From contig CAWIES010000002.1 of assembly GCA_963835215.1 (NCBI GenBank), positions 1,178,001 through 1,242,000 on the forward strand: 64,000 nucleotides of DNA, given 5' to 3'. This document shows, piece by piece, positions 25,252 to 34,951 of this stretch. Positions within the stretch are counted from its first letter, which is position 1. Every line of letters starts with the position of its first letter. Made by a program: the position numbers and the translations under genes. Under the pieces are notes generated by a model, which saw only the letters and a list, made by a program, of their open reading frames with translations, was not told where the DNA came from and did no database searches. This DNA is from Roseiarcus sp963835215. Its GTDB lineage: Bacteria > Pseudomonadota > Alphaproteobacteria > Rhizobiales > Beijerinckiaceae.

Positions 25252-26814
25252 TCAGGGCTCCGCGCTCGGCGGCGCGCCCTCGCCCAGCGCGCGCGGCAGG
25301 TGCGTCTGATACCAGAGCCGCAGCGGCTGGAGCAAGGGATGAGCGAGATTGCGCGCCAGCCGCCGCTCGATGTGCGGCAAGAGCTGCAGATATTGCGGCT
25401 TGCCGTCGCGCTTGTTGAGCCTGGTGAAGATGCCGAGGATCTTGGTCGCGCGCTGCGCCCCCATCGTCGCATAGGCGCCGGCGAAGTCCTTGGCGTCGAA
25501 AATCGGATCCGCCGCGGCGCGCAGGCGCGTGTAGAGCGCCAGCAGTCGCAGCTCAAGTTCGTCGGCGAGCTCGACCCGCGCGTCTTGCAACAGCGAGGCG
25601 ACGTCGTAGGCGCTGGGTCCGATGACCGCATCCTGAAAATCGATCAGTCCGAGGCGACGCATCCCCTCGCGCTCGGGGAGCCAGTGCAGATTGGGCGAAT
25701 GATAGTCGCGCAGGGTCCAGGTGGTCGGCTCGGCGAGCAGCGGCGTGAGCAGGTCGCGCCACAGGCCGAGGAATTGCATGCGCGCGCCCATGGCGGGCGT
25801 GATGCGCGCGGTCGCCGGCGCGTACCAATCGAGCGCGAGTTCGACTTCGACCAGCATCGCCTCGATGTCGTAGATCGGCAGGGCGTAGGTCTCGCCGTCG
25901 ATGGTCAGTTCGCCCGGCAGGACGCGCCCGTGCAGGTCGGCGAGCAGCGCCGTCGCCTCGGCGTAGCGCGCCGGGTCGGGGCCATTGGCGGTGACGATTG
26001 TCTCGCCGCCGAAATCCTCGATCAGCGCCAGACCGTCGGCGACGCTGTGGGCGTAGACGTGCGGGGTGGAAAAGCCGCGCGCGCGCAAGCCCTCGGCCAT
26101 GGCGAGGAAGGCGCGGATGTCGGGCGAGAGCTTGGCGATCGCCGCATAGGGCTTGCCGTAGCGCACGATCGGCCCATCCGGACGCGGCGGCGAGATCATC
26201 AGGATCGCGCTTCTGCCGTTGGCGGCGGTGAGGCGCTGATAGGAACGCACCGACGCGTCGCCATGCAGGTGAACCCGCGCGGCTTCTCCCCAGCCAACTC
26301 CTTGCAGCAGCCGCTCGGTCGCCCGCGCCCGCCCCCATCGCGGGGCGATCGCGCCAAAAGCGCGGATTTGCGCGCTGCGATACGCCGCGCCGCGGGCGAG
26401 ATCGAAGGTGAGGGCGATCTCCAGCCGATCGGGCGGCAGCGCCGCCGCAGCGCGCTCCGGCCACTCGACGATGACGAGCGCGCCTTCGACCGCCTCGTCC
26501 CAGCCGATCGGCGCCAGTTCGTCGGCGCCGCGCAGGCGGTAGAAATCGGCATGAACGATCGGAAAGCCAGGCCCGTCGTAGGTTTGCATCAAGGTGAAGG
26601 TCGGGCTTGGCGCCTCGAGCTCGGGGTCGCTGAGCAGCGCGCGCAGGAAGGCGCGGGCGAGCGTCGTCTTGCCGGCGCCGAGATCGCCGGAGAGGGCAAG
26701 AAAATCGCCCGCCCGCACGAAATCGGCCAAGTCGCGCGCCAGCTTCAGCGTCGCCGCTTCATCAGCGAGGTCGATGATTTCGCCGTCGCCGGCGCGCGGC
26801 GCCGTTTCGCTCAC
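25252..26814 (-). CDS. TsaE-AmgK fusion: tRNA t6A ATPase plus anomeric MurNAc/GlcNAc kinase
   Basis: Residues of about 12-155 are TsaE, the ATPase needed for the tRNA t6A37 modification complex, with Walker A SGDLGAGKTT (42-51) and FTLMQTYDG...VHADFYRL. Residues of about 170-510 are an aminoglycoside phosphotransferase-type kinase like AmgK (TLRDYHSPNLHWLPE with catalytic Asp, IDFQDAVIGPSAYDVASLL with metal-binding Asp), which phosphorylates MurNAc and GlcNAc at C1. Such fusions are known from alphaproteobacteria. The start is GTG, one base after the divL stop codon. Confidence 0.92.
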   Translation of the reverse strand: MSETAPRAGDGEIIDLADEAATLKLARDLADFVRAGDFLALSGDLGAGKTTLARAFLRALLSDPELEAPSPTFTLMQTYDGPGFPIVHADFYRLRGADELAPIGWDEAVEGALVIVEWPERAAAALPPDRLEIALTFDLARGAAYRSAQIRAFGAIAPRWGRARATERLLQGVGWGEAARVHLHGDASVRSYQRLTAANGRSAILMISPPRPDGPIVRYGKPYAAIAKLSPDIRAFLAMAEGLRARGFSTPHVYAHSVADGLALIEDFGGETIVTANGPDPARYAEATALLADLHGRVLPGELTIDGETYALPIYDIEAMLVEVELALDWYAPATARITPAMGARMQFLGLWRDLLTPLLAEPTTWTLRDYHSPNLHWLPEREGMRRLGLIDFQDAVIGPSAYDVASLLQDARVELADELELRLLALYTRLRAAADPIFDAKDFAGAYATMGAQRATKILGIFTRLNKRDGKPQYLQLLPHIERRLARNLAHPLLQPLRLWYQTHLPRALGEGAPPSAEP

Positions 26815-26815
26815 G

Positions 26816-29332
26816 TCAGGCCGCCACGCTCGCCACGGGCGGCGCGCCGTCGATCGGGAAGACGCAAGTCACGGTCGTCCCCTCGCCATAGACGGAATCG
26901 ATGTTGACGCGTCCGCCGTGCAACTCGACCAGCGCGCGCACGATCGACAGCCCGAGGCCGGGGCCGCGATGGCGTGAGCCGCCGGTGTGGCTCTCGAACC
27001 GGTCGAAGACGCGCTCGAGCACTTCGTTGGGGATGCCGCGACCGCGATCGCTGACCTTGAAGACGATTTCGTCGCCGCGGCGCATCGCGGCCAGGGTGAC
27101 CGTCTGTCCGGCAGCGGAAAAGCCGATGGCGTTGGAGAGCAGATTGAACAGCACCTGGCGAATGCGTCGCCCGTCGGCCTTGAGCGAGCCGACGTCGTCG
27201 GTGGCGACGATGCGCAGTTCGATCTTCGAGTCGCTGAGCCGGTCCTGCACCCCTTCGGCGGCCGCCTTCATCGCCTCGACGATGTCGACGTCCTCGGTCC
27301 TGATCTCAAGCGCGCCGGCGTCGATCGAAGCGAGATCGAGAATATCGTTGATGATCGCCAGCAGCGCCGCCGAGGATTTGGTGATGAAACCGGCGTATTC
27401 GAGCTGTTTGGGGTTGAGCGGCCCGACCCCGCCGTCGGCCAGCAATTGCGTGAAGCCGATGATGTTGGTGAGCGGCGTGCGCAGCTCGTAGGAGACGTGG
27501 TTGACGAAATCGTTGCGCAGTTTCTCGGTGCCGATCAGCGCCTGATTGCGATCGGTGAGCGCGCGCTCGACATTGGCGCTCGCCGTCACGTCGAGGAAGG
27601 TCAGCAGCGTCGCCCCGTCCGGCAGCGGCAGCGCCGCGCAATCCAGCGCCAGGCCATCCTTGCGCTCGACCCGCATCTCGAAGCCGCGCCGCACGTCGGG
27701 CAGATCGACAATGGTCGCCCTAAGGCCCTCCCACAGATGCGTGTCGGCGAGTAGCGGCGCGCAATGGCGAGCGACCTGGTCGATGTGCGGTCGATCGGCC
27801 GCATCCGCCGCATCGAGCCGCCACATCGCCATGAAGGCGGGATTGGTGAGCTTCATCCGTCCGTCGGCGCCGAACACGGCGACGCCTTCCTTCAGGGCGT
27901 CGAGCGTTTCGCCTTGCACGCGGGTCAGCGCGTTGACTTGCGAAGCGAGCGCATAGCTTTGGGTTGCGTCGTCGAACAGATAGGTGACGCCGTCCTGCGG
28001 ATTGGGGCTCGCCACAACGCGCAACGTGCGCCCGTCCGGCAGGTGCCAGATGGTCTCAATCGGCTCGATCGCCTGATAGGCGGCGAGCGCCTGCGTCTTC
28101 CAAGTGCGAAAGTCGGCCTGTTCAGGCAGTTGCCGCATCGAACGCAGGCGGTCGAGCACTTCGCCGTCGGTCGGGTGCGAATCGAGGAAGCCCGCGTCGA
28201 GCGACCAGATCTGGCGGTAGGCGGCGTTGTAGAAGGTGAGCTTTTTCGCGCGATCGAAGATCGCCACCGCCGTCGATAATTGGTCGAGCATGCGCGAATA
28301 GGCGCCGAAGTGCCGCCCCATTTCGGCGCGCACCAACTCGAGTTCGGAGAGATCGCCAGCGACCCCGGCGGCGCCCGCCGGGGTGGCGATCTCGATCGTC
28401 TCGAACAGTTTGCGCCCGCCAGCGACGACGGCAGGGGCGCGCCTCTGCCAAAGGCCGGATTTGGCGCGCGCCTCGGCCGCCTCGGCCGAGAGGTTCGGGT
28501 CGAACAGCTCGAGCCCGCGCGCCACCACTTCGGCGCCGTCGGCGGCTTCGACGGCGCGCGCATAGGCGAGATTGGCCCAGTTGATGTGGCCGGCTGCGTC
28601 GCGCGTCCAGGCCGGGTCGGGCGTCGCGTCGAGCAGGGCGCGCAGGGAGGCCAGCGCGCCGTTGGCCGCCTCGTGGCTTTCGCGCAGACGGGTCAGCTGC
28701 AGGCGCTCGCCCGACATGTCGCGAATACGCATGACCGCGCAGCCGGCGACCGCTCGGCCGTTGATCTCGAAATAGCGGCCCTTGAGGCTGGCGGCGGCGA
28801 GCGAGAACGCTTCGCCGCGCGCGAGCAGACGCTCGATCGCCTTGTCCATCGTCGCGGCGAGGCCCGGCTCGAGCCAGGCGGCGAAGGCGAGCACCCGGCG
28901 CGGCGAGGGCGCGTCGGTGACCAGCGAGAAGTCGCCCTCGACGCGCGGTTCGCCCTCGGGCTGATCCCAGGCGATCAGAATCTGCGGCTCGCTGGCGAGA
29001 AACAGGTTGGCGCGATCGAGCGCGGCGCGGGTGCGGGCGAGTTCGCTGGCGAGTTCGGATTCGCGTTGCGTCCAACGACGGCGCCCAATCAGGTGCAGCG
29101 AGGCGGTGAGCACCGAGAACATCAACAGCAGCAGGACGACCAGTCCGCTGATGTCGGCGGCGGTTGGCTCGTTGAGCGAAAGCAGGTTGCCGCCAAACTC
29201 CGCTGCGTCGGCGCTGACGCGGGTCAGCAATGAAATTGCGATCGCCGACGCGAGAGCCTGCGCAAGCCGCGAGGTTGCGGGAGATCCCACTGGCCGGTTG
29301 TGCGCGCGCGCCGATCGCGAAATTCGTGGCAA
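26816..29332 (-). CDS. divL: DivL-type sensor kinase homologue with Tyr in place of the phospho-acceptor His
   Basis: The 838-residue protein has two N-terminal hydrophobic segments (about 24-40 and 62-82), several PAS domains (about 230-330, 345-460, 470-585), a dimerisation helix and an ATPase domain (N box FNLLSNAIGFS, SDRGRGIP, GPGLGLSIV). At the H-box it reads FVNHVSYELRTPL: residue 615 is Tyr where active kinases have His. This is the hallmark of Caulobacter DivL, which controls CckA and hence CtrA. The start is TTG. It leads the divL-tsaE/amgK-murU run. Confidence 0.9.
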   Translation of the reverse strand: MPRISRSARAHNRPVGSPATSRLAQALASAIAISLLTRVSADAAEFGGNLLSLNEPTAADISGLVVLLLLMFSVLTASLHLIGRRRWTQRESELASELARTRAALDRANLFLASEPQILIAWDQPEGEPRVEGDFSLVTDAPSPRRVLAFAAWLEPGLAATMDKAIERLLARGEAFSLAAASLKGRYFEINGRAVAGCAVMRIRDMSGERLQLTRLRESHEAANGALASLRALLDATPDPAWTRDAAGHINWANLAYARAVEAADGAEVVARGLELFDPNLSAEAAEARAKSGLWQRRAPAVVAGGRKLFETIEIATPAGAAGVAGDLSELELVRAEMGRHFGAYSRMLDQLSTAVAIFDRAKKLTFYNAAYRQIWSLDAGFLDSHPTDGEVLDRLRSMRQLPEQADFRTWKTQALAAYQAIEPIETIWHLPDGRTLRVVASPNPQDGVTYLFDDATQSYALASQVNALTRVQGETLDALKEGVAVFGADGRMKLTNPAFMAMWRLDAADAADRPHIDQVARHCAPLLADTHLWEGLRATIVDLPDVRRGFEMRVERKDGLALDCAALPLPDGATLLTFLDVTASANVERALTDRNQALIGTEKLRNDFVNHVSYELRTPLTNIIGFTQLLADGGVGPLNPKQLEYAGFITKSSAALLAIINDILDLASIDAGALEIRTEDVDIVEAMKAAAEGVQDRLSDSKIELRIVATDDVGSLKADGRRIRQVLFNLLSNAIGFSAAGQTVTLAAMRRGDEIVFKVSDRGRGIPNEVLERVFDRFESHTGGSRHRGPGLGLSIVRALVELHGGRVNIDSVYGEGTTVTCVFPIDGAPPVASVAA

Positions 29333-29547
29333 GCCTCGGCCCCCAGAGACGTCGCTGGCGCCCCCGCCGTGGCGGGCGCCGTCGGCGCTGCTCGTCCTCC
29401 GCCGCGAGGATCGAATCAGCGCACTCCAGATTTACGCAAAGCCGTCGAGAAAGTCGTTAACCGATTCCCGTCGACTTTCTACAGTTGTTAATCGTGTAAC
29501 GCGCGACGGTCGCAGCGGCGCCAAATCGGGCGGCTTCGTCGCGGAAT

Positions 29548-30582
29548 TTAGCGAATGAGCCCGACGATGTCCTTGACCGCGTCCATGTTCGGCCTGGCGA
29601 TCGCGCGCGCCTTTTGCGCGCCGTCGGCAAGGATGGCGTCGACATAGCCGGGATCGCCGTTGAGGCGCAGGATCTCGGCGCGGATCGGCGCGAGCTGCGT
29701 CACGGCGAGTTCGGCCAGCGCGTTCTTGAACTGCGAGAACTGCCCCCCGCCGAAACGCTGCAACACTTCGCTCTTCGACTGGTCGGCGAGCGCGGCGTAG
29801 ATGCCGACAAGATTTTCCGCCTCGGGGCGGCCGGCGAGACCGTCGATTTCGCTCGGCAGCGCGCCGGCGTCGGTCTTTGCCTTGCGGATCTTCTGGGCGA
29901 TCGTCTCGGCGTCGTCGGTCAGGGCGATCAGCGCATATTCCGACGGATCGGACTTCGACATCTTCTTTGCGCCGTCGCGCAGGCTCATCACCCGCGTCGC
30001 TGGCCCCTGGATCAGAGCGTCGGGCATGGGAAAGAAGGCGTCGCCGAAGCCGCGCTCGGCGATCGAAGCGGCAAAGTCGTTGTTGAACTTCTGCGCGATG
30101 TCACGCGTCAGCTCGAGGTGCTGGCGCTGGTCATCGCCGACCGGAACGTGGGTCGCGCGGTAGAGCAGGATGTCGGCCGCCATCAGGACGGGATAATTGT
30201 AGAGCCCGATCGAGGCCGCCTCGCGGTCCTTGCCCGCCTTCTCCTTGAACTGGGTCATGCGGTTGAGCCAGCCGAGGCGCGCGACGCAATCGAGCACCCA
30301 GGCGAGTTCGGCGTGCTCGCCGACGCGGCTCTGATTGAAGACGATGTTCCTGCGCGGATCGATGCCGCAGGCGACGAAGGCCGCCGTGACCTCGCGCGTC
30401 GTGCGGCGCAAGATCTCGGGATCGTGCGGCATGGTGATCGCATGCATGTCGACGACGCAGTAGAGACACGAATGGGTCGCCTGCATCTCGACGAAGCGCT
30501 TGAGCGCGCCGAGGTAGTTGCCAAGGTGCAGGTTCCCGGTCGGCTGCACGCCGGAGAACACCAGTTCGGGGAACTTCGCCAT
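29548..30582 (-). CDS. trpS: Tryptophanyl-tRNA synthetase
   Basis: This class I aminoacyl-tRNA synthetase charges tRNA-Trp. The 344-residue protein shows the HIGH-like signature PTGNLHLGNY near the N-terminus, the tryptophan-binding region VVDMHAIT and LNRMTQFKEK, MAADILLY, DDQRQHLELTRD, and the KMSKS loop GAKKMSKSDPS. Its length is typical of the bacterial enzyme. It lies in its own transcription unit between divL and the glucan gene, a common neighbourhood in Hyphomicrobiales. Confidence 0.98.
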   Translation of the reverse strand: MAKFPELVFSGVQPTGNLHLGNYLGALKRFVEMQATHSCLYCVVDMHAITMPHDPEILRRTTREVTAAFVACGIDPRRNIVFNQSRVGEHAELAWVLDCVARLGWLNRMTQFKEKAGKDREAASIGLYNYPVLMAADILLYRATHVPVGDDQRQHLELTRDIAQKFNNDFAASIAERGFGDAFFPMPDALIQGPATRVMSLRDGAKKMSKSDPSEYALIALTDDAETIAQKIRKAKTDAGALPSEIDGLAGRPEAENLVGIYAALADQSKSEVLQRFGGGQFSQFKNALAELAVTQLAPIRAEILRLNGDPGYVDAILADGAQKARAIARPNMDAVKDIVGLIR

Positions 30583-30664
30583 TTTGGTCCGCGTCGCGTC
30601 TAGGATGAGCGAGCGGCGTTATCGCAACCGCGCCGCCCTCGCGCAAGGGGCGCGGCGGGCCCGC

Positions 30665-32272
30665 TTAGAACGGGTGATACTGGAACATCCAGGTCTCGGT
30701 CAGCGTCTCGCTGTTGGCCTGCAGGAAGCAGCGCATCTCGACCGGATCGGTTCCATCGACCGTGAGGTCGAACTCGGCGCGCCAATGGCCCGGCACGTCG
30801 TCGGGGACAGCCTCGATCAGCCGGTAGCCTTGCAGCGAGCCGCGCGAGGCGGTCACCACCATGTCGGGCGTGACGCCGTAGGGCAAGGTCGCCAGCGGGC
30901 CGCCGAGAAATTCGACGACGAACTTGCGCACGCCGGCCGGGCGCGGCAGTCCCGGCTGCCCGCCGCGGCCGAGCCGCGTCGCGACGCAGCGCGCGAGCTT
31001 GCTCGGGAAAGGCTCGTCGGCGAGCCAGTACAGGCGGTAATTGAGTGACAGCTCGGCGCCGGCGGGGACCGGCTGCTCGGGCACCCACATCGCGACGACG
31101 TTGTCGTGGATCTCGTCGTCGGTCGGGATCTCGCACAGCTGAATCCAACCCTTGCCCCACCCCGCGCTCGATCCGTCCGCGCTCGGCAACGGCTCGACCC
31201 ATAGCGTCGGTCGGCGATCGTAATCGACGCCGTCGAGGTAGTGGTCGAAGACGCGATCGCGCTGACACAGGCCGAAGCCGCGCGGGTTGTTGTCGGTGAA
31301 GGCGGAGATCATGATGCGCGGGGGATTGTTGAGCGGACGCCACAGCCGTTCGCCGTCGCCCGCCCACATCGCCAGGCCGTCGGAGTCGTGCACTTCCGGG
31401 CGCCAGTCGATCGCCTCCGGCTTCTTGGTCTCCGAGTACCAGTACATCGAGGTCAGCGGCGCGATGCCGAAGCGCGAAACCGCGGCGCGCACGAACAGCG
31501 TCGACTCGATGTCCATGATCACGCCCTTGCCGCGCTTGAGCGCGAAGCGGTAGGCGCCGACAATCGAGGGCCCTTCCATCAGCGCGTAGACGACGAGCGT
31601 GTCCTCGCTCGGCTGCTGCGAGTCGACGTAGAACTGGGTGAAGTCGGGAAATTCCTCCGAGCGGTCGGCGACCGCAACGTCGAGCGCGACGCCGCGCGCC
31701 GACAGTCCGTATTGGTGGAGTTCGCCGATCGCGCGGAAATAGGCGGCGCCGAGAAAGGCGACCCAGTCGTTCTTGTGCCAGTCGAGCGCGCCGTCGCGCG
31801 CCTCCTGGATGCGCATCCCGGCAAAGCCCGCGCCCTTCGGCAGGCCGCGCGCGACCGAGTCCGCCGGCATGTCGAAATAGGACTGGTCGTAGATGATCTT
31901 CTTGGCCTCGCCGCCGTCGACAACGAAGACATCGACCGCCTTTTGAAAAAACAGGCCGAGATGGAAGAAGGTGACGGGGAAACGGCCGGGCCCATCGGCG
32001 AACAGCGCGTGATCGGGGCGGTAGCTGATTTTACCCCATTCCTCGTAGTTGATCTTCTGCACGATGTCGGGCGCGGGCTGAGGCGGGGCCGTGTAGGGGC
32101 CATGCGCCTTTTCGCGCGCCTGCGCCTTGAGAAGGTCGAAGGAGAACGCCGCCGGTTCACCGAGGGTGAGAAGCCCGTCCGGCGCGGCGGCGGCGCCGTC
32201 GCTGATCGCCCCGACAGCAACGGCTGCGGCGGCGCCTTTCAGCACAGTGCGACGATCGACGTTATCCGTCAT
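30665..32272 (-). CDS. mdoG: Periplasmic glucan biosynthesis protein (OpgG/OpgD family), Tat-exported
   Basis: This 535-residue protein belongs to the MdoG family that makes osmoregulated periplasmic glucans. The N-terminus carries a twin-arginine signal, RRTVLKGAAAAVAVGA, followed by an Ala cleavage region, so export through Tat is expected; this resembles OpgD more than Sec-exported OpgG. Family motifs include INYEEWGKISYRP, FHLGLFFQKAVDV and RGFGLCQRDRVFDHYLDG. No opgH glucosyltransferase gene lies beside it in the window. Confidence 0.9.
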   Translation of the reverse strand: MTDNVDRRTVLKGAAAAVAVGAISDGAAAAPDGLLTLGEPAAFSFDLLKAQAREKAHGPYTAPPQPAPDIVQKINYEEWGKISYRPDHALFADGPGRFPVTFFHLGLFFQKAVDVFVVDGGEAKKIIYDQSYFDMPADSVARGLPKGAGFAGMRIQEARDGALDWHKNDWVAFLGAAYFRAIGELHQYGLSARGVALDVAVADRSEEFPDFTQFYVDSQQPSEDTLVVYALMEGPSIVGAYRFALKRGKGVIMDIESTLFVRAAVSRFGIAPLTSMYWYSETKKPEAIDWRPEVHDSDGLAMWAGDGERLWRPLNNPPRIMISAFTDNNPRGFGLCQRDRVFDHYLDGVDYDRRPTLWVEPLPSADGSSAGWGKGWIQLCEIPTDDEIHDNVVAMWVPEQPVPAGAELSLNYRLYWLADEPFPSKLARCVATRLGRGGQPGLPRPAGVRKFVVEFLGGPLATLPYGVTPDMVVTASRGSLQGYRLIEAVPDDVPGHWRAEFDLTVDGTDPVEMRCFLQANSETLTETWMFQYHPF

Positions 32273-32371
32273 ATCCGACCTTCAATTCTGCATCACGGCC
32301 AAGGGTAATGCCGTTTCGTTACCATTCGTCCAAGATCACAATTTGACCGGGGCAGCCCTGCCGCCCCGCGC

Positions 32372-33067
32372 TCAGCGGCGCAAGAAGGTGAGGTAGACCG
32401 GCGTACGCCCAGCGGCGCGCGCCTTAGCCTCATAACGGGTCGGCGTCCAGTCGTCCCATGGCTGGCGCCAATTATTGGCGGATTCCGCGAGCCAACGGAA
32501 GTGCGGCGAAGCGAGGAATCGGCTGAGAGTCCATCCGGCATAATCGTCGATGTCGGTGGCGAAACGGACCGTCGCGCCGGGTCTCGCGACCCGCGCCAGT
32601 TCGTCTACCGTCTCACTGGAGATCACGCGCCGCTTGCGGTGGCGTCGTTTGGGCCACGGGTCGGGATAGAGGATGAAAATGCGCGACAGCGCCGCTGTGG
32701 GGGTTTGGGCGACCAGCACGCGCGCGTCGTCGGTGCGCAGCCGCACATTGCCAAGGCCGTGACGCTCGACCCCAGCGAGCGCCTTGGCGACGCCGTTGAT
32801 GAAAGGCTCGCAGCCGATGATGCCAACGTCGGGATGGGCGAGCGCCTGGGCGATGAGATGCTCGCCCCCGCCAAAGCCGATCTCGAGCCACAGCTCGCGC
32901 GGCGCAAAGTCGAACAGCGGCGCGCCAGCGGCGAGAAGGGCCTCATCGACCTCCAACGCCGGCAGGGCGTTGGCGATCAGACCGGCGTGATAGGCGCGCA
33001 GGGTCTTGCCCTTGCTGCGCCCGTAAAGAGTGCGTCGTCTCGTCGCGTCGGGCGAGGGCTCCGCCAA
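32372..33067 (-). CDS. trmB: tRNA (guanine(46)-N7)-methyltransferase
   Basis: TrmB makes m7G46 in the variable loop of tRNAs using S-adenosylmethionine. The 231-residue protein has the SAM motif WLEIGFGGGEHL, the acidic residue in GCEPFINGVAKAL, and the signature ILYPDPWPKRRHRKRR. It starts six bases after the metK stop codon, which is the usual order in Hyphomicrobiales, so the enzyme and the producer of its methyl donor are probably co-transcribed. Confidence 0.97.
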   Translation of the reverse strand: MAEPSPDATRRRTLYGRSKGKTLRAYHAGLIANALPALEVDEALLAAGAPLFDFAPRELWLEIGFGGGEHLIAQALAHPDVGIIGCEPFINGVAKALAGVERHGLGNVRLRTDDARVLVAQTPTAALSRIFILYPDPWPKRRHRKRRVISSETVDELARVARPGATVRFATDIDDYAGWTLSRFLASPHFRWLAESANNWRQPWDDWTPTRYEAKARAAGRTPVYLTFLRR

Positions 33068-33073
33068 AGCGGC

Positions 33074-34264
33074 TTACGCGAGATGGGAGCGCAGCGACCC
33101 GGCGAGATCGGTCTTCTCCCAGGAGAAGGCGCCGTCGCTCTCGGGCTCGCGACCAAAATGACCGAAGGCGGAAGTGCGGGCGTAGATCGGCCGGTTGAGT
33201 TTGAGATGCTCACGGATGCCGCGCGGCGAGAGATCCATCGCCTCCATCAGCGCGTCCTCGAGCTTGGCTTCATCGACCTGGCCGGCGCCGTGCAGATCGG
33301 CGTAGATCGACAGCGGCTTGGCGACGCCGATCGCGTAGGAAAGCTGCAGCGTGCAGCGATCGGCGAGGCCGGCGGCGACGACGTTCTTGGCGAGATAGCG
33401 GGCGGCGTAAGCGGCCGAGCGATCGACCTTGGTCGGGTCCTTGCCCGAGAAGGCGCCGCCACCGTGCGGCGCCGCGCCGCCGTAAGTGTCGACGATAATC
33501 TTGCGGCCGGTGAGGCCGCAATCGCCGTCGGGGCCGCCGATGTAGAACTTGCCGGTCGGATTGACGTGCCAGACGGTCTTGGGGGTGATCCAGCCCTCGG
33601 GCAGCGCCTTGACCACATAGGGGCGCACGATCGCGGTGACGTCCTCGGAAGACAGATCGGGGTCGAGGTGCTGGTGCGAGACGACGATCTGCGTCGCTTC
33701 GACCGGCTTGCCGTTGGCGTAACGCACCGTCACCTGGCTCTTGGCGTCCGGCCCCAACGCCTTCTCGCGCCCGGCATGGCGCGCCTCGGAGATGAGGCGC
33801 AGGATTTTGTGGGCGTATTGGATTGGCGCCGGCATCAGTTCCGGCGTCTCGCGGCAGGCGTAGCCGAACATGATGCCCTGATCGCCCGCGCCCTCGTCCT
33901 TGTTGCCCGCGGCGTCGACGCCCTGAGCGATATCGGTGGACTGGGCGTGCAGCAGAACTTCGACCTTCGCCTCGCGCCAGTGGAAGCCGTCCTGCTCATA
34001 GCCGATCGCCTTGATCGCAGAACGCGCGGCCTCCTCGACGCCGCTTTTGCCGAGATCGGGGCCGCGCACTTCGCCGGCGATGACGACGCGATTGGTCGTC
34101 GCCAGGGTCTCGCAGGCGACGCGCACGCCATAGGGGTCGATGCCGGCGTTCGCGCTTTCGCGGAAGAAGAGATCGACGATTTCGTCGGAGATGCGGTCGC
34201 AGACTTTGTCCGGGTGGCCCTCGGAAACCAACTCGCTGGTGAAATGGAAGTCTTGCCGGGCCAT
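33074..34264 (-). CDS. metK: S-adenosylmethionine synthetase
   Basis: MetK makes SAM from methionine and ATP. Starting at the ATG at 34264 (MARQDFHFTSE, with GGAG eight bases upstream) the product is 396 residues. It shows GHPDKVCDRISD, the signature AGDQGIMFGYA, and the phosphate-binding GGGAFSGKDPTKVDRS. A GTG nine bases upstream is an alternative start. No SAM-binding riboswitch could be recognised in the 160 bp before it. Confidence 0.97.
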   Translation of the reverse strand: MARQDFHFTSELVSEGHPDKVCDRISDEIVDLFFRESANAGIDPYGVRVACETLATTNRVVIAGEVRGPDLGKSGVEEAARSAIKAIGYEQDGFHWREAKVEVLLHAQSTDIAQGVDAAGNKDEGAGDQGIMFGYACRETPELMPAPIQYAHKILRLISEARHAGREKALGPDAKSQVTVRYANGKPVEATQIVVSHQHLDPDLSSEDVTAIVRPYVVKALPEGWITPKTVWHVNPTGKFYIGGPDGDCGLTGRKIIVDTYGGAAPHGGGAFSGKDPTKVDRSAAYAARYLAKNVVAAGLADRCTLQLSYAIGVAKPLSIYADLHGAGQVDEAKLEDALMEAMDLSPRGIREHLKLNRPIYARTSAFGHFGREPESDGAFSWEKTDLAGSLRSHLA

Positions 34265-34425
34265 CGTCCCCACTCCGGTCGCGTCGCATCGATAGGGCGG
34301 GTCGCCCGGCCTCCCTCAGCGCACGCGCCAACGCCTCAAGAGAGTGCGCCGCTTCTGACAGGGGTCGTTCGTTTGGTCAAGCCGTTTTGCCGGCTTTCGT
34401 TCTTTTTACAGAACGATCGCCGCAC

Positions 34426-34821
34426 CTATTCCTTGGCGAGCGTCGCGACGAGATCGAGGATGCGCTTGCGCACTTTCGGGTCGCGGATCTGCGCGAAGGA
34501 GCGATTGAGCTGCAAGCCCTCGCTGGTCGAGAGAAAATCGACGACGTAGGAGCTCGAAGACGGCTCGGCGAAAGCCGGTTTGCCGGGATCGGCGGAGGGC
34601 GCGCCTTCGAAGAAGAAGGCGGGGGGAACCTCCAGCACGCGGGCGAGCTGCTGCAACCGGCTGGCGCCGATGCGATTGGTGCCCTTTTCGTATTTTTGGA
34701 TCTGCTGAAACGTCACGGTGAGGGCTTCGCCGAGCTTGCCCTGGCTCATTCCCACCATCAGGCGGCGCATCCGCAGGCGCGCGCCGACGTGCTTGTCGAT
34801 CGGATTTGGCGTTTTCGTCAC
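34426..34821 (-). CDS. XRE-family regulator (PraR-like)
   Basis: This is a 131-residue one-domain regulator. The helix-turn-helix covers about residues 12-66 (RRLMVGMSQGKLGEALTVTF, then QQIQKYEKGTNRIGASRLQQ). A short tail PPAFFFEGAP and a C-terminal helix ending RKRILDLVATLA follow, as in the PraR/SinR-like regulators found in all Hyphomicrobiales between lnt and metK. PraR controls surface attachment genes in rhizobia; the targets here are unknown. Confidence 0.88.
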   Translation of the reverse strand: MTKTPNPIDKHVGARLRMRRLMVGMSQGKLGEALTVTFQQIQKYEKGTNRIGASRLQQLARVLEVPPAFFFEGAPSADPGKPAFAEPSSSSYVVDFLSTSEGLQLNRSFAQIRDPKVRKRILDLVATLAKE

Positions 34822-34951
34822 CAGAACTCATTGCACGCGATCTCGGTGGCCTCGTCCGGGCGGAAAGTCCCCCGGACCCAATATGACGCAACGTAAGAAT
34901 TAGCCGATGCCCGCATTGCGCGCAACCGGCGGGAGTTCGCCGTTAACGCGA

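Noticed and set aside
29450..29510. TTAA-containing sequence upstream of divL as a CtrA site
   Set aside because: The TTAA motifs do not show the TTAA-N7-TTAA spacing.
34379..34396. AAGCCG...CGGCTT hairpin as terminator of the XRE gene
   Set aside because: The T-rich tail lies on the plus strand, where no gene ends, so it does not fit the minus-strand gene.
34265..34425. SAM-binding riboswitch before metK
   Set aside because: No recognisable SAM-II, SAM/SAH or SAM-I-like core was seen in the short gap.
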